DNA from: DASZGI01 sp035938995
GTDB taxonomy: Bacteria; Actinomycetota; Actinomycetes; Streptomycetales; Catenulisporaceae
Assembly (NCBI RefSeq): GCF_035938995.1
Contig: NZ_DASZGI010000147.1
Span: 1 to 64,000, forward strand
Reading direction: 5' to 3'
DNA: 64,000 nucleotides
Within the stretch, counting starts at the first letter, position 1. Every line of letters starts with the position of its first letter. A program made the translations under genes and the position numbers. Shown piece after piece: positions 43,005 through 52,252 of the stretch. The notes under the pieces were generated by a model, which was not told the origin of the DNA, searched no databases, and saw only the letters and a program-made list of their open reading frames with translations.

Positions 43005-43332
43005 CTAGGGCACGGTCCGCCCCGGGTTCGCGCCACCGTTCCCGGTCCGGATCTCCAGCTGGTTGCCAGAAGCAGTGGAGAAGGGTCGTCGAGACAGAGC
43101 CCTGATTGAGCGCTGACCGGCTCGCCGTTCGCGGACCGCATCCAGCGCTGGTTTTCGCCGGCATTGCACGACCACGACTCGATCTTCATGCCGGGGGCGG
43201 TGTTCTGACCGGTCACGTCGAGGCACGCGCCGCCGACGTGCCCGGCGGCGAGGCGTCGGCGACGGCCGATCATGCGGTTCCAGCCGCGGTGAGCGCGGCG
43301 AGGGCCGCGTCGATGACGAGCGCTTTTCTCAC
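43005..43332 (-). pseudogene. decayed secreted ricin-type lectin (CBM13) gene
   Basis: A GTG at 43332 with a perfect GGAGG site begins a signal-peptide-like stretch (MRKALVIDAALAALTAAGTA) that hits a stop. A second frame then gives GGACLDVTGQNTAPGMKIES and QSGLCLDDP, and a third gives FSTASGNQLEIRTGNGGANP to a stop at 43005. Joined, these match the last two repeats of the neighbouring GH59 lectin module. Compared with that gene, four bases are missing near 43080-43090, causing the second frame change. A conserved Cys (TCNGG) has become Gly and NQKW is lost. It is an inactive, partly deleted relative or duplicate of the GH59 3' end. Confidence 0.8.
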
Positions 43333-44003
43333 GGTTCCTCCACGAGGGCCTCGAAGGCCACGAGTGCGCGGGGAGATCGCTGCGCTGTGCCGGTCTCAAG
43401 TGTTCGGAAATTGCAAGTTTCTGAGAGTGTTTGTTGAATCATGGGCGTGATAACGTTGTCGCATCGCTCAAGAAAGCACGCGGGGTGCGCCGCGTCAACC
43501 AGGCGGCGGCGCGGAAATCCCGACCTCTCCCTTGGGCCGGCATCGATACTGGCACCCGTGACCGATCCGTTACCCGACGGGCGCTTGACGGCAGCGGTGG
43601 TCTAGTCCATTTTGAATCTCGGTGCCGAACACTGTGGTCAGAGGCTGGCGCACACCCACGTCACAGCGTCGATCTCCCACCCCACCGTTCGGCACGGTTA
43701 CCCAATAGGCGAAGAGGCGTCGGCGCACGCCCCATCCCGGCCCTGGCGTTCAGGGGGCGGGGAGCGTGTCAGGCCGAGCCGCATCAGCGGTCACGGGTCG
43801 CGCCGGTGTGGCGTGATTTCGTGCCGCGACGTTCCGCCTGATCTGCCCTCTGCAAGCACGTTCCCCCCTTCAGCGCCCTCGGGCCGGGGCAGGCGAGGTC
43901 ACGCCGTGCCCGGAACCCCGCGGGGCGGCATCGTCCTGACCTGTCGGCGCCTCAACGCAAACGCGGACAACTGACGGAGCAAGAGGGGCGAAAGGACCTG
44001 CGA
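43333..44003. other. 671-base spacer upstream of the first chitinase
   Basis: No frame with a ribosome site is seen. The region holds the chitinase promoter and DasR-like site (43585-43613). It also has a 9-bp inverted repeat, gtgccgaac at 43622 and gttcggcac at 43687, separated by 56 bases. A copy of the 15-mer ctgtgccggtctcaa, also present in the tandem array at 13117, occurs at 43385. Confidence 0.6.
43585..43613 (+). promoter_or_regulatory. chitinase promoter with DasR-like (dre) operator
   Basis: TTGACG (43585-43590) and CATTTT (43608-43613) are 17 bases apart. Within the spacer is TGGTCTAGTCCA (43598-43609), one change from the core TGGTCTAGACCA of the GntR-type regulator DasR, which represses chitin genes until glucosamine phosphates bind it. 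A site here would block RNA polymerase. The start codon is about 390 bases downstream. Confidence 0.65.
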
Positions 44004-45800
44004 ATGCTCAGGCAGAGATCCCGCAGCGCCGCGTTCGGCGCGCTGACCGGTGTTGCAGCGGGCGCGGTGGTCGCGGCGACCGTGCTGGTGTCGGGGGCGG
44101 CGCAGGCGTCGCCCGCGGCGAAGGCGGCGGTGTCGTCCGGCGGCATTTCGGTGGCCTACTACGACCAGTGGTCGATCTACCAGAACGCCTTCTACCTCAA
44201 GGACCTGGTCTCCTCCGGGGAGATCAACCACATCAGCTACCTCGTCTACGACTTCGAGAACATCAACCCGACCAGCTTCCAGTGCTTCGAGGCGGAGCAC
44301 GGGGTCGACCAGGACCCGGCCGGCGAGACCGACCCCAACGCCGGGGACGGCGCCGGGGACGTGGACGCCGACTACGGCACGCCGTTCTCCGCGGCCAACG
44401 CGGTCAACGGCACGGCGGACGTCTCCGGCCAGCTGGCCGGCAACTTCCACCAGCTGCAAGAGCTCAAGGCGGCCTATCCGAACCTGAAGATCCTGCTGTC
44501 GCTCGGCGGATGGACCTACTCGAAGTACTTCTCCGACGCGGCCGCCTCGGCGACTTCGAGGACGAACTTCGTCTCCTCGTGCGTCAACATGTTCCTCAAG
44601 GGCAACCTGCCGCCAGACGCCGACTACGGGGTCACCCCGGCGGCCGGCGCGATCGCGGGCCTGTTCGACGGCTTCGACATCGACTGGGAGTACCCCGGCT
44701 CGTCCGGCGGGCACGTCGGCAACCACACCTCCCCCGCCGACACCGCGAACTACACGGCGCTGCTGGCCGAGTTCCGCAGCGAACTCAACACGCTGCAGCA
44801 GAGCACCGGGCACACCTACTACCTGAGCGCGGCGCTGCCGTCCGGCGAGGACAAGATCGGCCTGGTGCAGACCAACCAGATCGCCCAGTACCTCACCTTC
44901 GGCGACCTGATGAGCTACGACATGCACGTGGCCTGGAACCCGACCGGCCCGTCCAACGGACCGACCAACTTCCAGAACCCGATCTTCACCGACCCCGGCG
45001 ACCCGTCGTCCGCGGTCGCGCCCGGCAGCGAGAAATACTCGATCTCGAACGCGGTCGACGACTGGGTCAACGGCTCCCCCGCCTACAACATCCCGGGCGG
45101 GTTCCCCGCGAGCAAGCTGACGATGGGAATCCCGTTCTACTACCGGGGCTGGACGGGCGTGGCGAACGCCGGTGTCAACGGCCTGTTCCAACCGGCGTCC
45201 GGGGCGGCGACCGGGGCGGCGGATTCCGGCAACGTCCCCGGCATCCACATGTACAAGGAACTCGCCGGGGTGGTCGACAATCCGGCCGACACCTTCTACG
45301 ACCCGGTCGCCGAAGCAGCCTACTTCTATGACGGCAGCAACTGGTGGACCGGAGAGTCCGCGCAGTCCATCCAGGCCGACATCGACTACATGCACTGCCA
45401 AGGCATGGGCGGGGTCATGATGTTCAGCCTGTACGACCTCGATCCGTCGAACCCGGTGCTGTTCAACGACGTCGCCAACAGCCTCGGTACCGCGCCGAGC
45501 TCGTGCACGACGCCCAGCCCGAGCGCGAGCCCGACGACGAGCCCCACCTCTTCGCCGTCGACCTCGCCGAGCCCGAGCACGTCGCCTTCGCAGAGCCCGT
45601 CGACCAGCCCCAGTCCCAGCCCCAGCTCGACCGGCGGCGGGACCTGCTCCCCGGCGTGGAACGCGAACACGTCCTACGTCCCGGGCGACCTCGTCTCGTA
45701 CAACGGCGTGAACTACACCTCCGAATGGTGGTCGACCGGCGTGACTCCGGGGTCGGCGATCGCCTGGAACATCTGGAAGTCGGACGGTGCATGCACCTGA
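44004..45800 (+). CDS. secreted GH18 chitinase with CBM5/12
   Basis: The 598-residue enzyme has a signal peptide (about 1-36, AAQASPA). The GH18 barrel (45-500) has SLGGW and the catalytic motif FDGFDIDWE with Glu229 as the acid. A linker of Ser/Pro/Thr repeats (about 500-545) leads to a chitin-binding module CSPAWNANTSYVPGDLVSYNG...WWSTGVTPG (CBM5/12). It should cut chitin endo- or processively and bind its surface. ATG with AAAGGA eight bases upstream. Its promoter carries a DasR-like site. Confidence 0.95.
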   Translation: MLRQRSRSAAFGALTGVAAGAVVAATVLVSGAAQASPAAKAAVSSGGISVAYYDQWSIYQNAFYLKDLVSSGEINHISYLVYDFENINPTSFQCFEAEHGVDQDPAGETDPNAGDGAGDVDADYGTPFSAANAVNGTADVSGQLAGNFHQLQELKAAYPNLKILLSLGGWTYSKYFSDAAASATSRTNFVSSCVNMFLKGNLPPDADYGVTPAAGAIAGLFDGFDIDWEYPGSSGGHVGNHTSPADTANYTALLAEFRSELNTLQQSTGHTYYLSAALPSGEDKIGLVQTNQIAQYLTFGDLMSYDMHVAWNPTGPSNGPTNFQNPIFTDPGDPSSAVAPGSEKYSISNAVDDWVNGSPAYNIPGGFPASKLTMGIPFYYRGWTGVANAGVNGLFQPASGAATGAADSGNVPGIHMYKELAGVVDNPADTFYDPVAEAAYFYDGSNWWTGESAQSIQADIDYMHCQGMGGVMMFSLYDLDPSNPVLFNDVANSLGTAPSSCTTPSPSASPTTSPTSSPSTSPSPSTSPSQSPSTSPSPSPSSTGGGTCSPAWNANTSYVPGDLVSYNGVNYTSEWWSTGVTPGSAIAWNIWKSDGACT

Positions 45801-45815
45801 CGACCAGCTGACTCC

Positions 45816-45858
45816 CGCGCGCCGCAGACGCCTCAACCTCGGGCGTCCGCGGCGCGCG
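45816..45858 (+). terminator. hairpin terminator
   Basis: Seventeen-base arms (cgcgcgccgcagacgcc and ggcgtccgcggcgcgcg, one wobble) around a nine-base loop, 15 bases after the chitinase stop. Confidence 0.8.
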
Positions 45859-45967
45859 GTCACCATCGTCAGCCGCCGCTGAACCCCGCTAGCGGACGGA
45901 CCGTGTCCACCCCCACCACTCGTCGCCGGCATAGCCGACCGACGAACCATTGAGAGAAGAAAAACCG

Positions 45968-47200
45968 ATGAAAGTACTGTCTATGCGCGGCAGAGCGCGC
46001 TGGATAGCCGCCGGATCCGCAGCGCTCGTCGCCACCGGCGGCATGGTGCTCACCACGGTCGTCGCGGCAGCGCCCGCGAACGCCGCCGTGATACAGGTCG
46101 CGCCGTACGTGGACATGTCCAACAACCAGGAGCCGATGCTCAACTCCGCGGCGACGCAGGCCGGCCTGCACAACTACACGGCCGCGTTCGTCATCGGCTC
46201 GGGCTGCACCCCGATCTGGGGCGACACGCTGCCGGTGACCAACGACCCGACGATGGACCAGGAGATCGCCACCGCCCGCTCGGACGGCGCGACCCCGATC
46301 GTGTCCTTCGGCGGCTCCGGCGGCAGCGAGCTGGCGCTGACCTGTACCACGGCCTCCAGCCTCCAGGCCGCGTACCAGTCGGTGATCAGCCACTTCGGGG
46401 TCAACCACATCGACTTCGACATCGAAGGCGCGACGCTCGACTACACGAGCAACAACAACGTGCGCTTCCAGGCGATCAACGGCCTCGAGGCAGCCAACCC
46501 CGGCCTGGTGGTGTCGGCGACGCTGCCGGTGCTGCCGACCGGTCTGGCCTCGGACGGCGTGGCGTTCCTGAACCTGGCCAAGCAGGACGGCACCCGCATC
46601 GACCTGATCAACGTCATGGCGATGGACTACGGGTCCTCCTTCACCGGCGACATGGGCCAGGAAGCGATCCAGGCCGCGCAGAGCACGCTGAGCCAGGCGC
46701 GCGCGGACTGGCCGGGTGACAGCTACGCCAACATCGGGGTCACCCCGATGATCGGGCAGAACGACAACTCCGCCGAGGTGTTCAGCGAAGCCAACGCCCA
46801 AACCCTGGTCAGCTGGGCCAGCAGCAACGGCATCGGCCGGCTGGCCTTCTGGTCGGTCGACCGCGACCAGCCCTGCGGCGGGTCGGCCAACGGCCTGCCC
46901 TCCTGCTCCGAGATCGGCCAGTCGCCGCTGGACTTCACCAAGATCTTCCTCGGCGGAGGCGGCAACGGCCCGGGCCCGTCGCCGAGCACCAGCCCGTCGC
47001 ACTCCCCCTCCCCGTCGCCGTCGCCGACCGGTGGCACCGGCGGAAGCTGCTACCCGGCGTGGAGCGTGAACACGTCCTACGTCCCGGGTAACAACGTCTC
47101 GTACAACGGCGAGAACTACACCTCGCTCTACTGGTCCACCGGCGTGACTCCGGGCTCTGCGATCGCCTGGAACATCTGGAAGCCGGTCGGCTCCTGCTGA
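45968..47200 (+). CDS. secreted GH18 chitinase (ChiD/endo type) with CBM5/12
   Basis: This 410-residue enzyme has a signal peptide (about 1-40, APANAA). The compact GH18 domain (42-330) has HIDFDIEG, the DxDxE motif with Glu153 as acid. A Ser/Pro linker and a CBM5/12 module (CYPAWSVNTSYVPGNNVSYNG) close to that of the upstream chitinase follow. The shorter barrel suggests an enzyme complementary to the first one. The ATG at 45968 was chosen over an in-frame TTG six codons earlier. A terminator separates the two chitinases, so this gene needs its own promoter, which I could not place. Confidence 0.93.
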   Translation: MKVLSMRGRARWIAAGSAALVATGGMVLTTVVAAAPANAAVIQVAPYVDMSNNQEPMLNSAATQAGLHNYTAAFVIGSGCTPIWGDTLPVTNDPTMDQEIATARSDGATPIVSFGGSGGSELALTCTTASSLQAAYQSVISHFGVNHIDFDIEGATLDYTSNNNVRFQAINGLEAANPGLVVSATLPVLPTGLASDGVAFLNLAKQDGTRIDLINVMAMDYGSSFTGDMGQEAIQAAQSTLSQARADWPGDSYANIGVTPMIGQNDNSAEVFSEANAQTLVSWASSNGIGRLAFWSVDRDQPCGGSANGLPSCSEIGQSPLDFTKIFLGGGGNGPGPSPSTSPSHSPSPSPSPTGGTGGSCYPAWSVNTSYVPGNNVSYNGENYTSLYWSTGVTPGSAIAWNIWKPVGSC

Positions 47201-47251
47201 CGACCGACTCGGATGAGTACCGCCGCATAAGCACTGCCGGATAAGCAGTGC

Positions 47252-47289
47252 GGGGTGGGTCGCCGTCCTCCTCCACGGCGGCCCACCCC
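47252..47289 (+). terminator. hairpin terminator
   Basis: Fifteen-base arms ggggtgggtcgccgt and acggcggcccacccc (one wobble), eight-base loop, about 50 bases after the chitinase stop. A smaller perfect hairpin gcactgc/gcagtgc lies just before it (47231-47251). Confidence 0.8.
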
Positions 47290-47399
47290 TTCTCGCCTCT
47301 CAAAAGGGTCCGTATCTCAGAAGGCGCCCCACCGGTATGGCGGCTAGCCTGAAGCAGCTACCCGACGAGCGGTGTCCTGGCGGAAGGGTGCGGGTGAGC

Positions 47400-48041
47400 A
47401 TGGTTGAGGCGGCGCCGAGGTACCGGCGGGTTCGGTCCCGGCTGCCGGCGGCCCAGCGCCGACGGCAGATCATGGCGGCGACCTGCGAGCTGATCGCCGA
47501 ACGCGGCTTCTGGGGCCTGTCCATGCAGGACGTCGCAGACCAGTGCGGGCTGACCGTCCCCGGTCTGCTGCACTACGTCGGCTCCAAGGCCGGGCTGCTC
47601 GTCGCCGTGCTCGAGCACCGCGACGTCGAGGACGCCCAGTCGCTGCGCGCAGAGCTCGGCGTCGGCGAGGACGAGGTGCCGGACGAGTGGTCGGCCGGCG
47701 GCCCGAAGGACGTCGACCTGCGACAGCTGTGCGCCGCGACGATGCGCCGCAACGCTCAGCAGCCTGAGATCGTGCGGCTGTTCGCCGTGTTGGAGGCCGA
47801 GTCGCTGAGCCCCAGCCATCCGGCGCACGACTACTTCGCGGCGCGCCAGGCGCGAGTGGTCTCGTCGTTCTCCGCGCTCGCCACGGAGCTGACCGACCGT
47901 CCGGAGGTCCTCGCCCGGCAGATCGTGGCGATGATGGACGGCCTGCAGGTGCAATGGCTGCGCGCTCCGGAGACCATGGATCTCGTCGAGGCGTGGGAGG
48001 CGGCCGCCGAAATGCTCTTCGGCCCGCGGCAGACAGCGTGA
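47400..48041 (+). CDS. TetR/AcrR-family transcriptional regulator
   Basis: This 213-residue regulator has an N-terminal TetR helix-turn-helix: RRRQIMAATCELIAERGF then LSMQDVADQCGLTVPGLLHYVGSKAGLL. A helical ligand/dimer domain follows. The ATG at 47400 was chosen; a GTG two codons earlier and an ATG at 47337 are also open. Immediately downstream, a promoter with a 26-bp palindrome serves the GH5 gene, so it probably represses that cellulase and may respond to an oligosaccharide or other small molecule. Confidence 0.9.
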   Translation: MVEAAPRYRRVRSRLPAAQRRRQIMAATCELIAERGFWGLSMQDVADQCGLTVPGLLHYVGSKAGLLVAVLEHRDVEDAQSLRAELGVGEDEVPDEWSAGGPKDVDLRQLCAATMRRNAQQPEIVRLFAVLEAESLSPSHPAHDYFAARQARVVSSFSALATELTDRPEVLARQIVAMMDGLQVQWLRAPETMDLVEAWEAAAEMLFGPRQTA

Positions 48042-48097
48042 CGGGCTCGTTCTCGACGCGCCGTCAGGGCTCCGGGAACTCGGACTGATCAGACCTC

Positions 48098-48163
48098 TTG
48101 TCGGCTGATCCGACGTCGGGTACTTTGCGAACTCAGGCACTACCTAGTACCTAGTAGGTAGTG
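48098..48163 (+). promoter_or_regulatory. GH5 promoter with 26-bp palindromic operator
   Basis: TTGTCG (48098-48103), a 17-base spacer and TACTTT (48121-48126) form a good promoter. From 48138 to 48163 the arms cactaccta and taggtagtg face each other across eight bases, covering the expected transcription start. The position is typical of a repressor site, and the adjacent TetR gene is the obvious candidate. Confidence 0.7.
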
Positions 48164-48252
48164 ACAAGCAGATGCCCGGCCCCGACATCGGCGACTCGGC
48201 TGGCCGTGGGAGAAAGCTCATTCCCTCTCCTCACGCAGAGACGAGACCGACG

Positions 48253-49833
48253 ATGCACCGCAACGCCCCGGGACAGACCCCTCATCAGCATCCTGACCGC
48301 CACCGTCGCCGCAGCTGGCGCGCGGCGACCGCGGTCGCGGCAGCCGCGGCCCTGACCATAGCCACGGCGTGGGCGGTCGTCGGCACGGCGTCGGCGGCGA
48401 CGAACGTCCCCGGCACGATCGTCGGCCAGCAGAGCGGCCGATGTGTCGACGCGCAGAGCGCCGGCACCGCGAACGGCACGGTCGTCCAGATCTACGACTG
48501 CAACGGCACCGTCGCGCAGCAGTGGCAGGTGCGTTCGGACGGGTCCATCCTCAACCCCAACTCCGGCCGGTGCGTCGACGTGCAAGGCGCCGGCACGGCG
48601 AACGGCACCCGCGTGCAGCTCTATGACTGCAACGGCACCGGCGCGCAGCGGTGGACGATCAATCCCAACGGCGACATCACCAATCCCAACTCGGGCAAGT
48701 GCCTCGACGCGAACGGCAGCGCGAACAGCTCCTACCTGCAGATCTGGGACTGCGACGAGACCGCCAACCAGCACTGGACGGTCAACGGCGGCACCGGCCC
48801 GACCGGCAGCCCCAGCGGCCCCGGCGGCGGCTTCTGGTCGCAGGTCCACGCCGGCTGGAACCTGGGCAACTCCTTCGACGCGACCTGCGGCGAGACCTGC
48901 TGGGGCAACCCGGCGACGACGAAGCCGATGATCGACCTGATCGCGACCAAGTTCAATTACCTGCGCATCCCGGTGACCTGGTACGACCACATGACCAGCG
49001 GGGCGCCGAACTACACGGTCGACCCCGCCTTCTTCGCCCGGCTCAAGCAGGTCGTGGACTGGGCCATCAGCGACAACATGTTCGTGGACATCAACGTCCA
49101 CCACGACGGCGGCGGCGACAGCTGGCTGATTCCGAGCTACGAGGCCATGGGCACGACCGAGCCGGAGTTCATCGCGCTGTGGACGCAGATCGCGAACTAC
49201 TTCAACGGCGAAGGGAACCACCTGCTGTTCGAGGCGATGAACGAGCCCCAGGACGCCAACGGCGGCAACCGCTACGGCGGCGGCACCTCGGACAACTGGG
49301 GACCGATCAACACCCTGAATCAGGACTTCGTCAACGTCGTACGCGGGGCCGGCGGCAACGACGCCACCCGCTGGCTGATCGTGACGCCGTACGGCGCGAA
49401 CGCGCAGACCGGCGCGGACAACCTCACGGTGCCCGCAGGCGCGAACATCGCGGTGTCGCTGCACACGTACAACCCGTGGGCCTTCTGCTCCACCACTGCC
49501 CCGGACTACCTGACCTGGGACGGCTCGATGAACTACCTGCCCGACGGCGACATCGACAACGCCAACCGGCTGTTCACCAGCCGCGGCATCCAGGTGATCT
49601 GGACGGAGTACGGCGCCACCGTCAAGCCGTACAACGGCGGCGACAACTCGGGCGAGGTCGCCAACTTCGAGTCGCACATCACCTCGTACGCCGCGCAGTA
49701 CGGACAGAAGACCGTGGTGTGGGACAACGGCTACACCGGCGTCGGCGACGACCAGTTCGGCCTGATGAACCGCAACGCGGTGCAGTGGCAGCGGCCGAAC
49801 ATCGTCGACGCGATCCAGGCCGCGGCCGGCTGA
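48253..49833 (+). CDS. secreted GH5 endoglucanase with N-terminal ricin-type lectin
   Basis: The 526-residue enzyme has a long basic signal peptide (about 1-48, GTASAA). A CBM13 with three repeats (GRCVDAQSAGTANGT, GRCVDVQGAGTANGT, GKCLDANGS) comes next, then a Gly/Pro linker and a GH5 barrel (about 225-526). The acid/base is in EAMNEPQ and the nucleophile in WTEYGA. It should hydrolyse cellulose or mixed beta-glucan outside the cell. An in-frame ATG at 48172 would give a non-standard extension just after the operator. Start site motifs are weak. Confidence 0.92.
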   Translation: MHRNAPGQTPHQHPDRHRRRSWRAATAVAAAAALTIATAWAVVGTASAATNVPGTIVGQQSGRCVDAQSAGTANGTVVQIYDCNGTVAQQWQVRSDGSILNPNSGRCVDVQGAGTANGTRVQLYDCNGTGAQRWTINPNGDITNPNSGKCLDANGSANSSYLQIWDCDETANQHWTVNGGTGPTGSPSGPGGGFWSQVHAGWNLGNSFDATCGETCWGNPATTKPMIDLIATKFNYLRIPVTWYDHMTSGAPNYTVDPAFFARLKQVVDWAISDNMFVDINVHHDGGGDSWLIPSYEAMGTTEPEFIALWTQIANYFNGEGNHLLFEAMNEPQDANGGNRYGGGTSDNWGPINTLNQDFVNVVRGAGGNDATRWLIVTPYGANAQTGADNLTVPAGANIAVSLHTYNPWAFCSTTAPDYLTWDGSMNYLPDGDIDNANRLFTSRGIQVIWTEYGATVKPYNGGDNSGEVANFESHITSYAAQYGQKTVVWDNGYTGVGDDQFGLMNRNAVQWQRPNIVDAIQAAAG

Positions 49834-49851
49834 CACGCCGGCCACTCGCAA

Positions 49852-49880
49852 CCAGGGCGCGCGAACTCGGCGCGCCCTGG
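49852..49880. terminator. bidirectional hairpin terminator
   Basis: Arms ccagggcgcg and cgcgccctgg around a nine-base loop, between the converging GH5 and GH36 genes. Confidence 0.75.
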
Positions 49881-49902
49881 GTCGGCCTCGAGCCGATGCC
49901 GG

Positions 49903-52212
49903 TCATTCGGCCCAGAACTCGATCAGCATCGCCTGCTGAGGATTGAGCGTGGGCATGGGCAGGCCGCTGCCGACCAGGATGGCGCCGGGGACGGCGATCC
50001 AGCCGACGAGGGCTTGGGTGACCCACGTCGGCGGAGCGTGGTGATGCCAGCTCGGGGCGCCGATTTCGGTGCGGATGCGCAGCCGGTAGTCCTTCTCCGG
50101 CGACAGGCCGGGGATGGGTACGCGGCCTGACTCGCCCTCCGGCGAGGTGCCGATTCGCGCCCAGCAGAACAGCGCGTGCTTTTTGTCGTCGGCGACGACG
50201 CCGTGCAGGAACGTGGGATCGGTCTCCTGGCCCTGATACCCGGGCGCGGCGAGGTCGGCGCGCACGACCGTTCCGGTGTGCAGCAGGGGCCGTAGTTCGC
50301 GGTAGAGCTCCGCCCACTTCGCAAGGCGGTCCAGCTCGTCGTCAGTGCACTTGGTCAGGTCCTGCTCGATGCCCGCGTGGCCGAACAACGCGGTGGCCAG
50401 GCGGAACGACTGGTCGGTGATCCGGTGCGTGGTGTGCGCACGCGGCCCGCCGACGTGGGCGCCGACCAGTCCGGGCGGCAGGAGCTGGCCGGTCCAGCGC
50501 TGGATCGACTGGCGCTCCACGGGGTCGTTGCAGTCGGAGGCCCAGGCGCGGTCCGTGTGTTCCAGCACGCCGAGGTCGATCCGTCCGCCGCCGCCCGCGC
50601 AGCTTTCGATCTCGAGCTTCGGGTGGCGCTGCTTGAGCGCGCCGAGCAGACGGTAGAACGCGAGGGTCTGCGCGTGGACGCCGGGACGGTCGCCTCCGAC
50701 GCTCGCGCCTTCCCCGGCATCCGGGCCGCGGAGCACGGCCTCGGGCAGGTCGCGGTTGTGGTCCCATTTCAGGAAGTCGACGCCGTACCGGTCGACCAGC
50801 GAGTCGATGCTCTCCAACAGGTGCTTCCACGCGCCGGGGTCGGCCAGGTTGAGCCCGTACTGGTGGCGTGAGCTCGGGCCGAGGCCCGCCGACGGGCCGA
50901 GGATCCACTCGGGATGCTCGGCGGCCAGCCGGGAGTTCAAGCTGATCATCTCCGGCTCGACCCAGAGGCCGAACTGGAGGCCGAGGCCGTGCACGTGATC
51001 GGCCAGCGGGCCGAGGCCCTGCGGCCAGATCTTGTCGTCGACGGTCCAGTCGCCGAGGGCTGACGTGTCGTCGCGGCGGCCGGTGAACCAGCCGTCGTCG
51101 AGGACCAGGCGCTCGACGCCGATGCGCGCGGCGCGGTCGGCCAGGGCCTTGAGCCGGTCCAGGTCGTGGTCGAAGTAGACGGCTTCCCAGGTGTTGAGCA
51201 GCAGCGGACGAGGCGTGCTCGGGTGGCTCTCGCGACCGCGCAGCATCCGGTGGAAGCGTTCGGATATGCCGTCAAGGCCCTCATCCGACCAGGCGAAGTA
51301 GCAGGTCGGCGTCTGGTAACTCTCGCCGGGCGCGAGGCTGATCTCGCCGGGCTTGAGCAGTTCGCCGCCGCCGAGCGCCGCGGCGTGCTCGCCCGCGCCC
51401 TCGGGCAGCTGGTCGACGATGTATCGCTGGTTGCCGCTCCAGCCGACGTGCACAGCCCACACCTCGCCGGCGCGGAAGCCGAAGCCGGGCGTGCCGGCTG
51501 CGAGCAGAAAGGGCGAGTCGAAGCCCGGCTTGCCGCGCCGGGACTGGCGCAGGTGGCCGCCGAAGCTGAGCGGGCGGCGCTGGGGTGCGCGTTCGCGGCA
51601 CCACTTGCCGGTGAAGTCGAGCACTTCGGCGGCGCGCCGGGGAAGCGGAAGGAGGGTGGTGACCTCGGCGAGCTGGTAGTCAGCGGCGAAGCCGTCGGTG
51701 TGCCGGGTCAGCGTGGAGCCGACCTTGAGGACGCCCGCCGCGTCGAGCACGTAGCTCAGGGTGATGTCGAGTCCTGACACGTCGTCGGTCAGTGTGACGA
51801 CGAGTTCCGCGTCGCTCGGCAGCTCGGCGTCGGTGAGGCGGGGGCGCGGGGTGGTGCCGGTCCCGTTGGTATGGCCCTGATGCGCCGGAGTGCCCAGCCA
51901 GCCGTCCGCCTCGGTCGGCCAGACGGTGAACCGGCGGGGTGTATCGATGTTGCCGTTGAGCACGGCGGAGTCCGCGGTCAGCCGCAGTGCCGCCAGGCCG
52001 GCGTCCGTGAGCGGGCCGAGGTCCCGCCCCCAGTGCAGGATTCTAGGCACCGGCTCCGCGAGCTCGACGATCAGGGCGACGCCGGACGAGCGGAGCTGCA
52101 CGGTGTTTGACTGCCCGGTGTTGGACTGCACTGTGTTTGACTGCACAGCGTTCCCGTGCGGGCCGCCCGGCGCGGGCTGGTCTGGGTGCTGAGTCGGACT
52201 CGCGGAGAGCAT
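49903..52212 (-). CDS. GH36 alpha-galactosidase (cytoplasmic)
   Basis: The 769-residue protein has no signal peptide. It has the GH36 N-terminal beta-sandwich, the barrel motif LVLDDGWFTGRRDD, the nucleophile in FLKWDHNRD and the acid/base region ESCAGGGGRIDLG...ASDCND. It should remove alpha-galactose from oligosaccharides imported by the ABC system. Near the N-terminus, a 15-bp tandem repeat (52096-52152) encodes NAVQSNTVQSNTGQSNTVQ, which is odd and probably a recent slippage product. ATG at 52212 with AAGGTGG upstream. Last gene of the operon. Confidence 0.93.
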   Translation of the reverse strand: MLSASPTQHPDQPAPGGPHGNAVQSNTVQSNTGQSNTVQLRSSGVALIVELAEPVPRILHWGRDLGPLTDAGLAALRLTADSAVLNGNIDTPRRFTVWPTEADGWLGTPAHQGHTNGTGTTPRPRLTDAELPSDAELVVTLTDDVSGLDITLSYVLDAAGVLKVGSTLTRHTDGFAADYQLAEVTTLLPLPRRAAEVLDFTGKWCRERAPQRRPLSFGGHLRQSRRGKPGFDSPFLLAAGTPGFGFRAGEVWAVHVGWSGNQRYIVDQLPEGAGEHAAALGGGELLKPGEISLAPGESYQTPTCYFAWSDEGLDGISERFHRMLRGRESHPSTPRPLLLNTWEAVYFDHDLDRLKALADRAARIGVERLVLDDGWFTGRRDDTSALGDWTVDDKIWPQGLGPLADHVHGLGLQFGLWVEPEMISLNSRLAAEHPEWILGPSAGLGPSSRHQYGLNLADPGAWKHLLESIDSLVDRYGVDFLKWDHNRDLPEAVLRGPDAGEGASVGGDRPGVHAQTLAFYRLLGALKQRHPKLEIESCAGGGGRIDLGVLEHTDRAWASDCNDPVERQSIQRWTGQLLPPGLVGAHVGGPRAHTTHRITDQSFRLATALFGHAGIEQDLTKCTDDELDRLAKWAELYRELRPLLHTGTVVRADLAAPGYQGQETDPTFLHGVVADDKKHALFCWARIGTSPEGESGRVPIPGLSPEKDYRLRIRTEIGAPSWHHHAPPTWVTQALVGWIAVPGAILVGSGLPMPTLNPQQAMLIEFWAE

Positions 52213-52252
52213 GCGGGACCACCTTCCCGTTGTTCGTTTCCTGTGTCGGCGG

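Noticed and set aside
43622..43695. 9-bp inverted repeat with 56-base spacing as mobile-element ends
   Set aside because: No transposase, no target duplication and the arms are too short.
43899..45950. 683-codon minus-strand frame opposite the first chitinase
   Set aside because: Arg/Val/Gly-rich shadow of an unmistakable GH18 gene with signal peptide, catalytic motif and CBM.
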